Shown here: in pieces, positions 1 to 10,487 of the stretch | Numbering within the stretch: position 1 is the stretch's first letter | Layout: each line of letters opens with the position of its first letter | DNA from: CAYVQE01 sp964633205 | GTDB lineage: Bacteria > Myxococcota > B64-G9 | Assembly (NCBI GenBank): GCA_964633205.1 | Contig: CAZWFN010000078.1 | Coordinates: forward strand, 1 to 27,475 | Direction of reading: 5' to 3' | Length of the DNA stretch: 27,475 nt | Notes under the pieces: generated by a model | Databases searched by the model: none | What the model saw: only the letters and a program-made list of their open reading frames with translations | What the model was told of the DNA's origin: nothing | Position numbers and translations under genes: made by a program

Positions 1-452
1 GGCCCGCCGCAGTCGACGTCGGTCTCGTCGCCGTTCTGCTCGCCGTCGTCGCAGGCCGGGCCGGCCGCCGGCCGGCAGCTGCCGGCGTCGCAGTCACCGC
101 TTTGGCAGTCGGAGTTTTGGGCGCAGCTCGCGCCGTCGGCACAGGGCGCGCAATCGGCACCGCCGCAATCGACGTCGGTCTCGTAGCCGTTTTGCAGCCC
201 ATCGTCGCAGCTCGGGCCTCCGCCGGCGACACAGCTGCCGTTTTCGCAGTCGCCGCTGGCGCAGTCGCTGTCGAGCAGGCAGCTCTGGCCCTCGATGCAC
301 CCGGAGCAGAGCCCGCCGCAGTCGACGTCGGTCTCGTTCTGGTTCTCGACCCCATCGCTGCAGGTCTCGGTGGGATTGGAGCCGCCGCCACAGCCCCCAC
401 CCGCCAGGGCCAGCAGCAAGGACAGCATCGACAGCACTGTTGCAATCTTCAT
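1..452 (-). CDS. Cys-rich repeat lipoprotein, 3' end beyond the window
   Basis: The reading frame opens with ATG at 452 and stays open to the left edge, giving 150 residues. The N-terminus (MKIATVLSMLSLL...) is a hydrophobic signal peptide ending in Ala-Gly-Gly-Gly-Cys at about residue 21, followed by a Gly run, which suggests a lipoprotein exported and anchored by its Cys; the lipobox is not canonical. After it come repeats of about 45-50 residues. Each has Cys-x-Asp-Gly, then 'ETDVDCGG', then four to six more cysteines; two full units and the start of a third are visible. The same unit occurs five times in the gene at 692-4066, so the two genes are paralogues in tandem. No enzymatic function is visible. 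The role is probably cell-surface, with disulfide-rich spacer repeats. The gene is incomplete because the window ends. Confidence 0.85.
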   Translation of the reverse strand, partial: MKIATVLSMLSLLLALAGGGCGGGSNPTETCSDGVENQNETDVDCGGLCSGCIEGQSCLLDSDCASGDCENGSCVAGGGPSCDDGLQNGYETDVDCGGADCAPCADGASCAQNSDCQSGDCDAGSCRPAAGPACDDGEQNGDETDVDCGG

Positions 453-551
453 TACCGGTTCTCCTCGTGAACGGATCTCTGCAGCCGAATCCCCGAGAGT
501 GGTGATTTCGCCGGCCGATCCTCTTCTGTCTCTGTCCCCCGAACTGGGTAT

Positions 552-580
552 ATTCTAGCGCCGCAAGATTCGCGCTACAA
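552..580 (-). promoter_or_regulatory. Candidate sigma70-type promoter for the lipoprotein gene at 452
   Basis: Read on the minus strand, TTGTAG (580-575) and TAGAAT (557-552) are separated by 17 bases, about 100 bases before the ATG at 452. The -10 box matches the consensus at 5 of 6 positions; the -35 box matches at only 3. The penicillin-acylase-family gene has a similar pair upstream. Confidence 0.35.
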
Positions 581-612
581 GAGGAACCGCTTCGAGGATA
601 GGGACATAGCAT

Positions 613-636
613 CTCGATCCGTTTGTTCAGATCGAG
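613..636. repeat. Short inverted repeat between the two lipoprotein genes
   Basis: CTCGATC (613-619) and GATCGAG (630-636) are perfect complements around a 10-base loop, downstream of the gene ending at 692. It could form a hairpin or bind a dimeric regulator. No T-run follows on either strand, so it is not a typical intrinsic terminator. Confidence 0.35.
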
Positions 637-691
637 CCGGTCTCCGGTCTAGCGGGAGCGGTACCGGGGGCGTTTCCGCAGCGCCGGGTGG

Positions 692-4066
<3,375 letters not shown>

Positions 4067-4157
4067 TTTGCCTCCACCACACTCGATTTCGACCATCGGA
4101 GTCCCGGCCGTCCCCGATCGGTTCAGTCAATCGAGGCTCCGGCTCCCCCACCAGCGG

Positions 4158-4186
4158 ACCTTAGGGCTTCGGAATGGGTTTTACAA
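4158..4186 (-). promoter_or_regulatory. Weak candidate promoter for the 692-4066 lipoprotein
   Basis: On the minus strand TTGTAA (4186-4181) and TAAGGT (4163-4158) have a 17-base spacer, about 95 bases before the start codon. The -10 box matches only 3 of 6 positions. It is listed because GCACTTGTA around the -35 recurs before the gene at 18246. Confidence 0.25.
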
Positions 4187-4239
4187 GTGCGATGGCAGGG
4201 TGAGGTGGGACCGGTCGCGGTGCGGCGGCGGGGGTTTTC

Positions 4240-4269
4240 TTGACCATGGGTGAGTCAATGTAGTATAAA
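4240..4269 (+). promoter_or_regulatory. Strong sigma70-like promoter for the 62-residue gene
   Basis: TTGACC (4240-4245) and TATAAA (4264-4269), each 5 of 6 to consensus, are 18 bases apart. They sit in a local AT-rich patch 46 bases before the ATG at 4316 and are the best promoter match in the window. Confidence 0.55.
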
Positions 4270-4315
4270 AACCTACAAATAGCCACATGAGTGGTCCAGC
4301 GCCCGGGAGGCGATC

Positions 4316-4504
4316 ATGGCGATGTCCGATGCGGCCCTTTTCCACCAGAGTCTGAAGCTCTGGGATAGACCCCGCGACCAGCTGCGCGCCGACCGCGCTC
4401 TGCTGCGGCCGGAGGACGACGTGGAGCGCATGGTGGACGACATGTTCCGGCGCTTGATGGCCCTGGATCCGGACCGCGACCTGCCCGGGGTGGGCAACTG
4501 CTGA
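4316..4504 (+). CDS. Small hypothetical protein, 62 residues
   Basis: This is an ORF of 62 residues beginning MAMSDAALFHQ. GGGAGG lies 5 bases before the ATG, and a good promoter (4240-4269) lies upstream. Codons are strongly G/C-ending, as in real genes here. The product is soluble, charged (many Asp and Arg), predicted largely helical, has one Cys as its last residue, and shows no signal peptide or membrane segment. It stands alone, between a lipoprotein gene starting on the other strand and a convergent gene ending at 4524. No family is recognised. Length, the ribosome site and the promoter support it as a real gene, but it could be a chance ORF in GC-rich DNA. Confidence 0.6.
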   Translation: MAMSDAALFHQSLKLWDRPRDQLRADRALLRPEDDVERMVDDMFRRLMALDPDRDLPGVGNC

Positions 4505-4523
4505 GGGCCTGCGGCCTGCGGGG

Positions 4524-5156
4524 CTAGCGGGTGGCCTCGGCCGCCAGCGGCCGGATGCGCAGGTTGTCGAAGTAGAGGTTCGATTCCCAGTTGTTGAAGG
4601 CGAACCGATCGTGGCCCTCGCCCCGCAGCGGCTTCGGGTCGTAGAAATCCAGCAACAGCTTTCCGTCCACCAACCAGCGCAGCGCGCCGCCGCGGCGTTC
4701 GACCCGAAAGTGGTATGTCCGGCCGGGCTCGACCAGGCCGCGCTGGCGCAGCTCCTGGCGGTCGGAGCCGTGCTCGTCGAGCCGGGCGATGGCCGAGATG
4801 GTGTTGTTCCAGCCGCCGAAGATCAGGATGTAGCCCGAGGCGTGGTTCTCGCCGTCGCCGTAGATCTCGAACTTGATGTCCCCGGCCGGGCTCTCGGAGC
4901 GAGCATCGAGCTCGATGAGCGCATCGGCCGGCAGGGGAGCCTTCAGCCACAGGGCCTTGTTGTGGCTGCCGGACGAAAACACCTGGCCGTCGCGGATGCG
5001 CCAACCCGAGGTGTCCGACCAATGCGGGCCCAGATCCTCCCGCTCGAAGTCGTCGCTGAAGGGCATCGGCGCCGGCTTCGGTTCATCCTCGGTGCAGGCT
5101 GCCGCCCCCAGGGCCATGGCCGACAGCAGCAGCAGCAGCAGCTTCATCTTGTACAT
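4524..5156 (-). CDS. Lipoprotein with concanavalin A/LamG-like beta-sandwich
   Basis: This encodes 210 residues. A signal peptide (MYKMKLLLLLLSAMALG) ends in Ala-Ala-Ala-Cys at about residue 21, so it is probably a lipoprotein. The rest reads like a single jelly-roll domain of the concanavalin A-like/LamG type: 'FSDDFEREDLG...W' at the start, then 'W.IRDGQVFSSG', 'YHFRVERRGGALRWLVDGKLL' in part, and 'FDNLRIRPL' at the end. Such domains usually bind sugars or surface polymers; no catalytic residues are evident. The start could be the ATG at 5156, with GGGGGAG just before it, or the Met three codons on. It lies 45 bases after the zinc-ribbon gene with no clear terminator, so it may be the last gene of the operon, although its function looks unrelated. 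Confidence 0.8.
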   Translation of the reverse strand: MYKMKLLLLLLSAMALGAAACTEDEPKPAPMPFSDDFEREDLGPHWSDTSGWRIRDGQVFSSGSHNKALWLKAPLPADALIELDARSESPAGDIKFEIYGDGENHASGYILIFGGWNNTISAIARLDEHGSDRQELRQRGLVEPGRTYHFRVERRGGALRWLVDGKLLLDFYDPKPLRGEGHDRFAFNNWESNLYFDNLRIRPLAAEATR

Positions 5157-5201
5157 GGCTCCCCCGGGTCGTTTTTCGTCTTCCGCCAGGTCGGCGGCCG
5201 G

Positions 5202-5639
5202 TTACATCTTGGGCCGCCGCTCCTCGTTGTAGAACGCGGCGAACTGGTGATCGAGATCGACCACCGTCAGGTTGTGGTTGCGACAGCCCACGGCGGGGCA
5301 GGCGCGGATCTCGCCGCCATCGGGCAGCTGCAGGGCGAACATGGGCACGTTGCACAGGCCGCAGGTCTCGTCGCTGCTCAACGCGATGTGGCAGTGCGGG
5401 CAGTGGACCTCGACGATGTCGCCCTTGGCCAGCGGCAGATCGCACTCGTACTCGTAGATGCCGAAGTAGGGATTGAAATGGATCAGGCCGCTGGACCCGC
5501 GCCGGTGCACCTCGGCGGTCAGCGCCGGCTTGCCCGATAGCAGCTTGTCGGGGTTGACCAAGGAGCAGCCGTGGGGGCAGCGGGCTTCGCTGATCAGGAT
5601 CTTGCCGGCCGGAACGCGAACGCGGACTTCTTCCATCAT
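5202..5639 (-). CDS. Zinc-ribbon-type Cys-rich protein of the oxidoreductase operon
   Basis: This encodes 145 soluble residues. The ATG at 5639 has GGAG 5 bases upstream and overlaps the stop of the ferredoxin gene (ATGATGA), so the two are coupled. Metal-binding motifs are visible: CPHGC near residue 21; a rubredoxin/zinc-ribbon pair CPHC...CGLC in the middle ('HCPHCHIALSSDETCGLC'); and CPAVGCRNH near the C-terminus. These could bind one or two zinc or iron atoms. I do not recognise a named family. Its place at the end of a ten-gene 2-oxoacid oxidoreductase/diaphorase operon suggests a role in assembly, regulation or electron transfer for that complex, which is inference. Confidence 0.8.
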   Translation of the reverse strand: MMEEVRVRVPAGKILISEARCPHGCSLVNPDKLLSGKPALTAEVHRRGSSGLIHFNPYFGIYEYECDLPLAKGDIVEVHCPHCHIALSSDETCGLCNVPMFALQLPDGGEIRACPAVGCRNHNLTVVDLDHQFAAFYNEERRPKM

Positions 5640-6040
5640 CGAATCTCCAGGGCCTGGTGGGGACAGAAGGCGGCGCAGGCCGGCTGGCCGCCGCACAGGT
5701 CGCATTTGATCGGCACCTCGAGTGCCCGATCGAAGTGCATGTGCCCGAAGGGGCAGGCCGCCTCGCACAGCCCACAGCCGACGCACAGGCCGGTCACCTC
5801 GATGGCTCCGGTCTCCTCGTTGCGCACCAGGGCATCGGTGGGGCATGCCTTGACGCAGGCCGCCTCTGCGCATTGCAGGCAGGTCAGCTGCACGTAGCGC
5901 TCCTGGCCCTGGGGGTGGATGGCGATGCGGCTGCGGGCCAGGCCGCCGGCGGTCGAGTGGGCGAACGAGCAGGCCAGCTCGCAGGTGCGGCAGCCGGTGC
6001 AGTTGTGCGGGATGATGACCAAGCGGCCCCGCTTGCCCAC
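5636..6040 (-). CDS. Four-cluster [4Fe-4S] ferredoxin-like electron carrier
   Basis: The frame contains 16 cysteines in four CxxCxxC/CxxCxxxxC-type groups: CTGCRTCELAC, CLQCAEAACVKACP, CVGCGLCEAACP and CDLCGGQPACAAFCP. This is the pattern of four [4Fe-4S] clusters in HycB/CooF/NrfC-like subunits that link redox modules. The start is uncertain. An ATG at 6118 would overlap the upstream gene by 65 bases, so I prefer GTG at 6040 (134 residues), 13 bases after the upstream stop; TTG at 6022 is also possible. Its position after the NuoG/HoxU-like gene suggests it carries electrons out of or into the NuoEF-like/2-oxoacid oxidoreductase complex. The stop overlaps the start of the zinc-ribbon gene. 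Confidence 0.85.
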   Translation of the reverse strand: MGKRGRLVIIPHNCTGCRTCELACSFAHSTAGGLARSRIAIHPQGQERYVQLTCLQCAEAACVKACPTDALVRNEETGAIEVTGLCVGCGLCEAACPFGHMHFDRALEVPIKCDLCGGQPACAAFCPHQALEIR

Positions 6041-6053
6041 CCCTTGTCCGGCC

Positions 6054-6809
6054 TTACCAGACAACAGCGGCAAAGCGCTTGCTGGCGGCGGTCTGCTTGC
6101 AGCGTTCACAGGTGTCATAGTAATCCTCCGGCAAATCCTGTTTGGCGATCGCGAATTCCCGATGCGCTTCGGTCATCACCGGCGCGCCGCATTCCTTGCA
6201 GCGCACGAAGTCGAAGGCTTGGCCCCAGATGCTGCGTTGGGTCTCGCTGTCTTTGACCGGGATGCAGTCGGTGGGGCAAACGGCGGCGCAACTGCCGCAG
6301 CCGACGCAGCTTTCGGCCGGGCGGTTGAACGGCAGGCCGATGCGTTTGCGCTCGCCGCGGCCGACGACCGTCAGCGCGTGGTGGCCCAGCGCGGCACAGC
6401 TGCGCACGCACAGCTCGCACAGGATGCAGTTGGGCAGCGGCTCGTAGGCCGGCGGCCCGAAGCGGGTCCGGCGCACGCCGTGCTCGGCCGCCAGGCGGCG
6501 GATGCGCTCGGACCCGGGGGCCCGCGCCAGCAGCAGCTCGAGGTTGAGTGCGCGGTTCTTGCGCACTTCGGGCGTGTCGGTCAGCACCTGCAAGCCGTTT
6601 TCGACCTGAAAGTTGCAGGCGGTGGTCACGCTGCGCTGCTTGCCCTGCTCGACCTCGACCAGACAGATACGGCAAGCGCCGATGGGTTCCAGGGCCTCGT
6701 GGTGGCACAGCGACGGGATGTGAAAGCCGTGCCGGCGGGCCACGTCGAGCAGCCGCTCGTCTTCGGCGGCCTCGACTTCTTTGTCGTCGATGCGAAATCG
6801 AACGGTCAT
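6054..6809 (-). CDS. NuoG/HoxU-like iron-sulfur subunit
   Basis: This encodes 251 residues from the ATG at 6809, preceded by GAGG at 8 bases; a GTG at 6818 is in frame but less likely. The N-terminal domain is a plant-type [2Fe-2S] ferredoxin (Cys35, 46, 49, 65). The His-Cys [4Fe-4S] motif that normally follows in NuoG is missing. Then come two [4Fe-4S] ferredoxin motifs (Cys128/131/134/138 and 168/171/174/178). A C-terminal extension carries two more CxxC pairs (204/207, 234/237) that could bind zinc or iron. Proteins of this class pass electrons from the NuoF flavin to a partner enzyme. No hydrogenase or formate dehydrogenase catalytic gene is present, so the partner is most likely the 2-oxoacid oxidoreductase upstream or the ferredoxin downstream. 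Confidence 0.88.
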   Translation of the reverse strand: MTVRFRIDDKEVEAAEDERLLDVARRHGFHIPSLCHHEALEPIGACRICLVEVEQGKQRSVTTACNFQVENGLQVLTDTPEVRKNRALNLELLLARAPGSERIRRLAAEHGVRRTRFGPPAYEPLPNCILCELCVRSCAALGHHALTVVGRGERKRIGLPFNRPAESCVGCGSCAAVCPTDCIPVKDSETQRSIWGQAFDFVRCKECGAPVMTEAHREFAIAKQDLPEDYYDTCERCKQTAASKRFAAVVW

Positions 6810-6819
6810 CGCTTCCACC

Positions 6820-8670
6820 TCACTGGACGTGCACCGCGTCGTACTTGCAGACGTCCATGCAGATACCGCACTTGATGCACTTGTCTTGATCGATGACGTG
6901 CAGCTCTTTCTTCTTGCCGCTGATGGCCTCCTCGGGGCACTTCTTGGCGCAGATGGCGCAGCCGTTGCAGTTGACCTCGTCGATGGTGTAGGTGATCAGC
7001 TCTTTGCAGACGGCGGCCGGGCAGCGCTGCTCGTGGACGTGGGCCTCGTACTCGTCGCGGAAGTAGCGCAGCGTGGACAGCACCGGATTGACCGCGGTGG
7101 TGCCCAGGGCGCACAGCGAGGTGGCCCGGACCGTCTCGGCCAGCTCCTCGAGCAGGTCGATGGTGGTCTCGTCGGCGCGGCCGGAGCAGATGTCATCGAG
7201 CAACTCGTGCATGCGTTCGAGGCCGTCGCGGCACGAGGTGCAGTTGCCGCAGGACTCGAACTTCAAGAACTGGACGAAGTAGCGGGCCACGTCGACCATG
7301 CAGGTGTCTTCGTCCATCACGATCATCCCGCCCGAGCCCATCATCGAGCCCTCGCGGGTCAGGGTGTCGAAGTCCACCGGCGTGTCCAGCTTGTGGGCCG
7401 GCAGGCAGCCGCCGGACGGGCCGCCGGTCTGGATGGCCTTGAAGGCCTTGCCGCCGGGAATGCCGCCGCCGACGTCGTAGACGATCGAGCGCAGGCTCAT
7501 GCCCATGGGCACCTCGACCAGGCCGGTGTTGTTGACCTTGCCCACCAGCGAGAAGATCTTGGTGCCCTTGGAGCCCTCGGTGCCGATGGAGCCGAACCAG
7601 TCCGCCCCGCGGCTCATGATCAGCGGCACGTTGGCCCAGGTCTCGACGTTGTTGATGTCGGTCGGCTTGCCCCACAGCCCGGCGATGGCTGGGTAGGGCG
7701 GCCGGCGCCGCGGCACGCCGCGGCGGCCCTCGAGCGAGGCGATCAGGGCGCTTTCCTCGCCGCAGACGAAGGCCCCGCCGCCGCGGTTGATGTAGACGTC
7801 GAAGTCGAAGCCCGAGCCGAGAATGTCTTCGCCCAGCAGACCGCGCTCGCGGGCCTGTTCGATGGCCAGGCCCAGGCGCTCGACCGCCAGCGGGTACTCC
7901 TGGCGCAGGTACACGTAGCCCTCGCCGGCCCCGATGGCCCAGGCCCCGATCAACATGCCTTCGAGCACCGACCACGGGTTGCCCTCGATGACCGAGCGAT
8001 CCATGAAGGCGCCCGGGTCGCCCTCGTCGGCGTTGCAGACCAGGTATCGCTGGTCGGCGGGCGTGTTGGCGCAGATCTTCCACTTGGCGCCGGCCGGAAA
8101 GCCCGCCCCGCCGCGGCCGCGCAGCTTGGCACGCTCGACCTCGTCGATGACGTCCTCGGGCTCCATCTGCAAGGCCCGGCCCAGCCCCCGGAAGCCGCCC
8201 AGCGCCAGGTAGTCGTCGAAGGCGGTCGGATCGATCTGACCGTTCTGCTTGAGCACCAGCCGGTGCTGGTGGCGGTAGAAGGGAATGTCCTCTTCCTTGA
8301 CCACGCGTTTGCCGGTGACCGGATCCTGGTACAGCAGCCGTTCGATGACCCGCCCGCCCTTGAGCGTCTCACCGACGATCTCCTCGACGTCCTCGGCCTG
8401 CACCCGCTGGTAGAGCATGCCCTCCGGGAAGAACAACACCAGCGGTCCGCGCTCGCAGAAGCCGTGACAGCCGGTGGCCCGCAGCTCCCAGGTGCGCCCC
8501 AGCCGGTGTTTCTTCAGGGCCTTTGCGAACGCCTCGTAGACGCCGCTCGAACCAAAGGCCTTGCAGCCGGTGCCGCCGCAAACGGCGATCGCCTTGCGGT
8601 CGGCCGGCTTGGCGGCCAGCACGTCCTGGCGGATGGATTCGAGCTGCTCCAGGCTGGCGATGCGGCTCAT
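6820..8670 (-). CDS. NuoF/HydB-like NAD(P)H- and FMN-binding subunit
   Basis: This encodes 616 residues, longer than classical NuoF because domains are added at both ends, as in HydB, HndC and BamH. Residues 25-110 form a thioredoxin-like [2Fe-2S] domain (Cys31, 36, 68, 72). Residues about 150-540 form the NuoF core: the FMN loop RGRGGAGFP at 184-192, the NAD-binding 'GGGAFVCGEESAL' near 297-309, and the N3-type [4Fe-4S] ligands Cys474/477/480 and Cys520. Residues 560-616 hold two [4Fe-4S] motifs (Cys568/571/574/578 and 598/601/604/608). It is the diaphorase that exchanges electrons between NAD(P)H and iron-sulfur carriers in the cytoplasm. Its start overlaps the NuoE-like stop, and the next gene begins 10 bases after its own stop. 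Transfer of electrons from 2-oxoacid oxidation to NAD is inferred from context. Confidence 0.95.
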   Translation of the reverse strand: MSRIASLEQLESIRQDVLAAKPADRKAIAVCGGTGCKAFGSSGVYEAFAKALKKHRLGRTWELRATGCHGFCERGPLVLFFPEGMLYQRVQAEDVEEIVGETLKGGRVIERLLYQDPVTGKRVVKEEDIPFYRHQHRLVLKQNGQIDPTAFDDYLALGGFRGLGRALQMEPEDVIDEVERAKLRGRGGAGFPAGAKWKICANTPADQRYLVCNADEGDPGAFMDRSVIEGNPWSVLEGMLIGAWAIGAGEGYVYLRQEYPLAVERLGLAIEQARERGLLGEDILGSGFDFDVYINRGGGAFVCGEESALIASLEGRRGVPRRRPPYPAIAGLWGKPTDINNVETWANVPLIMSRGADWFGSIGTEGSKGTKIFSLVGKVNNTGLVEVPMGMSLRSIVYDVGGGIPGGKAFKAIQTGGPSGGCLPAHKLDTPVDFDTLTREGSMMGSGGMIVMDEDTCMVDVARYFVQFLKFESCGNCTSCRDGLERMHELLDDICSGRADETTIDLLEELAETVRATSLCALGTTAVNPVLSTLRYFRDEYEAHVHEQRCPAAVCKELITYTIDEVNCNGCAICAKKCPEEAISGKKKELHVIDQDKCIKCGICMDVCKYDAVHVQ

Positions 8671-9161
8671 CCCTTCTTCCCCTTCTTGCGCTGCAGCTTG
8701 CGCAGCTTCTTGCTGAGCTTGTCCGGGGTCATGTTGCCCTGGTAGGCGCCGTCCACGATGGCCAGCGGCCCCAGCGCGCAGGCCCCGACGCAGTTGACCT
8801 GCTCCAGGCTGAACATCAGGTCTTTGGTGGTGCCGCCGCTGGTGACGTTCAGGTCGCGCTCGGCCTGCTCGAGCAGCCGCGGCGCACCGCGCACGTGACA
8901 GGCGGTGCCCATGCAGACGGTGACGATGTGCTCGCCGCGCGGCTCGAGGTGGAAGCCCTCGTAGAAGGTGGCCACCCCGAACAGCTGCGCCCGGGGCACC
9001 TGCAGGTGATCGGCCGCCTGCTCGAGCGCTGGCTGCGGCAAGTAGCGGAACTCGGCCTGCAGATCGTGCAGCACGTTGACCAGGCTGCTGGATTCGCCGC
9101 GGGGATGGCGCGCGAGCACACTCTGGACCCGTCCCGGATCGATGGCGGGTTGGGCGCTCAT
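8667..9161 (-). CDS. NuoE-like [2Fe-2S] thioredoxin-fold subunit
   Basis: This encodes 164 residues, the usual NuoE/HoxE size. An N-terminal helical region (about 10-60) is followed by a thioredoxin-like domain binding one [2Fe-2S] cluster through Cys83, Cys88, Cys124 and Cys128 ('CMGTAC' and 'CVGAC'). This subunit pairs with NuoF in complex I-type and bifurcating enzymes. The C-terminus ends in a lysine/arginine-rich tail (KLSKKLRKLQRKKGKKG), recalling the much longer basic tail on the alpha subunit of the same operon. Start and stop overlap the neighbouring genes as ATGA, so translation is coupled with the gamma subunit upstream and the NuoF-like gene downstream. Confidence 0.93.
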   Translation of the reverse strand: MSAQPAIDPGRVQSVLARHPRGESSSLVNVLHDLQAEFRYLPQPALEQAADHLQVPRAQLFGVATFYEGFHLEPRGEHIVTVCMGTACHVRGAPRLLEQAERDLNVTSGGTTKDLMFSLEQVNCVGACALGPLAIVDGAYQGNMTPDKLSKKLRKLQRKKGKKG

Positions 9162-9715
9162 GCCTTGCCTCCCTTGGATTCGACGCCTTTCTCGAAGCCC
9201 ATCTTGAATGCGGCCACGTTGGCCGGAATGAACTTGGCCTTGCGGGCGAACTCCTTCTCGATCATCTGGACGGTGGTGTCGCGATCGACCACGCTCGACC
9301 AGCCGACGTAGGCGCCCAGCATCACCAGGTTGGCCGCCCGGGCCGTGCCCGCCTCGACCGCCATTTCGTTGGCCGGGACGTAGATCACGGTGCAGTCCGG
9401 CCGGTCGGCCTCGATGGGCACCAGCGAGCTGTTGACCACGATCAGCCCGCCCGGCTTGACCTTGGGCGCGAATTTTTCGAGCGAGGGTTGGTTCATCACC
9501 AGCAGCGCCTCGGGGCTGGCGATGTAGGGTGAGCCGACCGGCTTGTCGGACAGGCAGACGGTCACGTTGGCCGTGCCGCCGCGCATCTCGGGTCCGTAGG
9601 ACGGCAGCCAGCTGACCTCCATGCCCTTGGACATGGCCGCGTAGGCCAGCAGCTTGCCCGACAGCAACATGCCCTGGCCGCCGAAGCCGGCCATCAAGAC
9701 CTCGGTGCCCGCCAT
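9158..9715 (-). CDS. 2-oxoacid:acceptor oxidoreductase, gamma subunit
   Basis: This encodes 185 residues, the normal length for a separate gamma subunit. It shows the family's N-terminal 'GFGGQGMLLSGKLLA' nucleotide/CoA-binding glycine loop, then 'SYGPEMRGGTANV' and 'PSLEKF', all typical of the gamma subunit of pyruvate, 2-oxoglutarate and branched-chain 2-oxoacid oxidoreductases. With the alpha and beta subunits it catalyses oxidative decarboxylation of a 2-oxoacid to acyl-CoA, passing electrons to ferredoxin. Its ATG follows the beta-subunit stop by one base, and its stop overlaps the NuoE-like start. The subunit sequence does not reveal the substrate. Confidence 0.94.
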   Translation of the reverse strand: MAGTEVLMAGFGGQGMLLSGKLLAYAAMSKGMEVSWLPSYGPEMRGGTANVTVCLSDKPVGSPYIASPEALLVMNQPSLEKFAPKVKPGGLIVVNSSLVPIEADRPDCTVIYVPANEMAVEAGTARAANLVMLGAYVGWSSVVDRDTTVQMIEKEFARKAKFIPANVAAFKMGFEKGVESKGGKA

Positions 9716-9716
9716 G

Positions 9717-10487
9717 TCAGCTGCCCTCCGCGACGCGCAGCGGTGCTTCGTCCTCGGGCCGCTTGAACTCGCCCAGTGGGTAGTACGGGATCATCTCGCG
9801 CTCCAACCAGTTGGCTGCCTCGCGGGGCGACAGGCCCCAGTTGGTCGGGCAGGTCGACAGCACCTCGACGAAGGTGAAGCAGGTGTTGGCCACCTGGTAC
9901 TCGAAGGCCCGCTTGATGGCCGCCTTGGTGCGCACCAGCTCCTTGGGGTTGTGGGCCGAGACGCGCACCACGTAAGCCGGGGTGCGCAGGTCGGCGATCT
10001 GCTCGGCCATGCGGATGGGATAGCCCACCTGGCCCACGTCGCGGCCGGCCGGGCAGGTGGTGGTGCGCTGGTTGGGCATGGTGGTCGGGGCCATCTGGCC
10101 GCCGGTCATGCCGTAGATGGCGTTGTTGACGAAGACCGCGGTGTACTTCTCGCCGCGGTTGGCGGCGTGGATGATCTCACCCATGCCGATCGAGGCCAGG
10201 TCGCCGTCGCCCTGGTAGGTGAACACGATCAGATCCGGCCGCGCCCGCTTGGCGCCGGTGGCCACCGCCGGGGCCCGGCCGTGGGAGGCCTCGAACATGT
10301 CGCAGTTGAAGTACTCGTAGGCCAGCACCGAGCAGCCCACCGGGGCCACGCCGACCGTCCGCTCGCGGATGCCCAACTCGTCGATCGCCTCGCCCACGAT
10401 GCGGTGGATGGAGCCGTGGGTGCAGCCGGGGCAGTAGTGGGTCGGTCTGGGGGTCAGACCCGGGGTATAGCCGAAGATCTTCTTCAT
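9717..10487 (-). CDS. 2-oxoacid:ferredoxin oxidoreductase, beta (TPP-binding) subunit
   Basis: This encodes 256 residues. It binds thiamine pyrophosphate with magnesium: GDGD at 93-96 and 'NNAIYGMTGGQ' at 121-131 form the TPP motif, and CPGC near residue 19 is the conserved N-terminal CxxC. This is the catalytic half of the enzyme that cleaves CO2 from the 2-oxoacid. The start at 10487 is supported by GGAGG 8 bases upstream and overlaps the stop of the alpha-subunit gene by four bases. Family context (a VorB-type alpha subunit) favours branched-chain 2-oxoacids, but 2-oxoglutarate or others cannot be excluded. Confidence 0.95.
   Translation of the reverse strand: MKKIFGYTPGLTPRPTHYCPGCTHGSIHRIVGEAIDELGIRERTVGVAPVGCSVLAYEYFNCDMFEASHGRAPAVATGAKRARPDLIVFTYQGDGDLASIGMGEIIHAANRGEKYTAVFVNNAIYGMTGGQMAPTTMPNQRTTTCPAGRDVGQVGYPIRMAEQIADLRTPAYVVRVSAHNPKELVRTKAAIKRAFEYQVANTCFTFVEVLSTCPTNWGLSPREAANWLEREMIPYYPLGEFKRPEDEAPLRVAEGS

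Noticed and set aside
613..636. Intrinsic terminator after the 692-4066 gene
   Set aside because: The 7-bp stem is not GC-rich enough and no T-run follows on either strand.
6781..8745. 654-codon plus-strand ORF
   Set aside because: It is antisense to the NuoF-like gene, whose cofactor motifs are unmistakable.
5636..9161. A bidirectional NiFe or FeFe hydrogenase diaphorase (HoxEFU-type)
   Set aside because: No hydrogenase catalytic subunit, H-cluster motif or maturation gene is present; the neighbours are 2-oxoacid oxidoreductase subunits.
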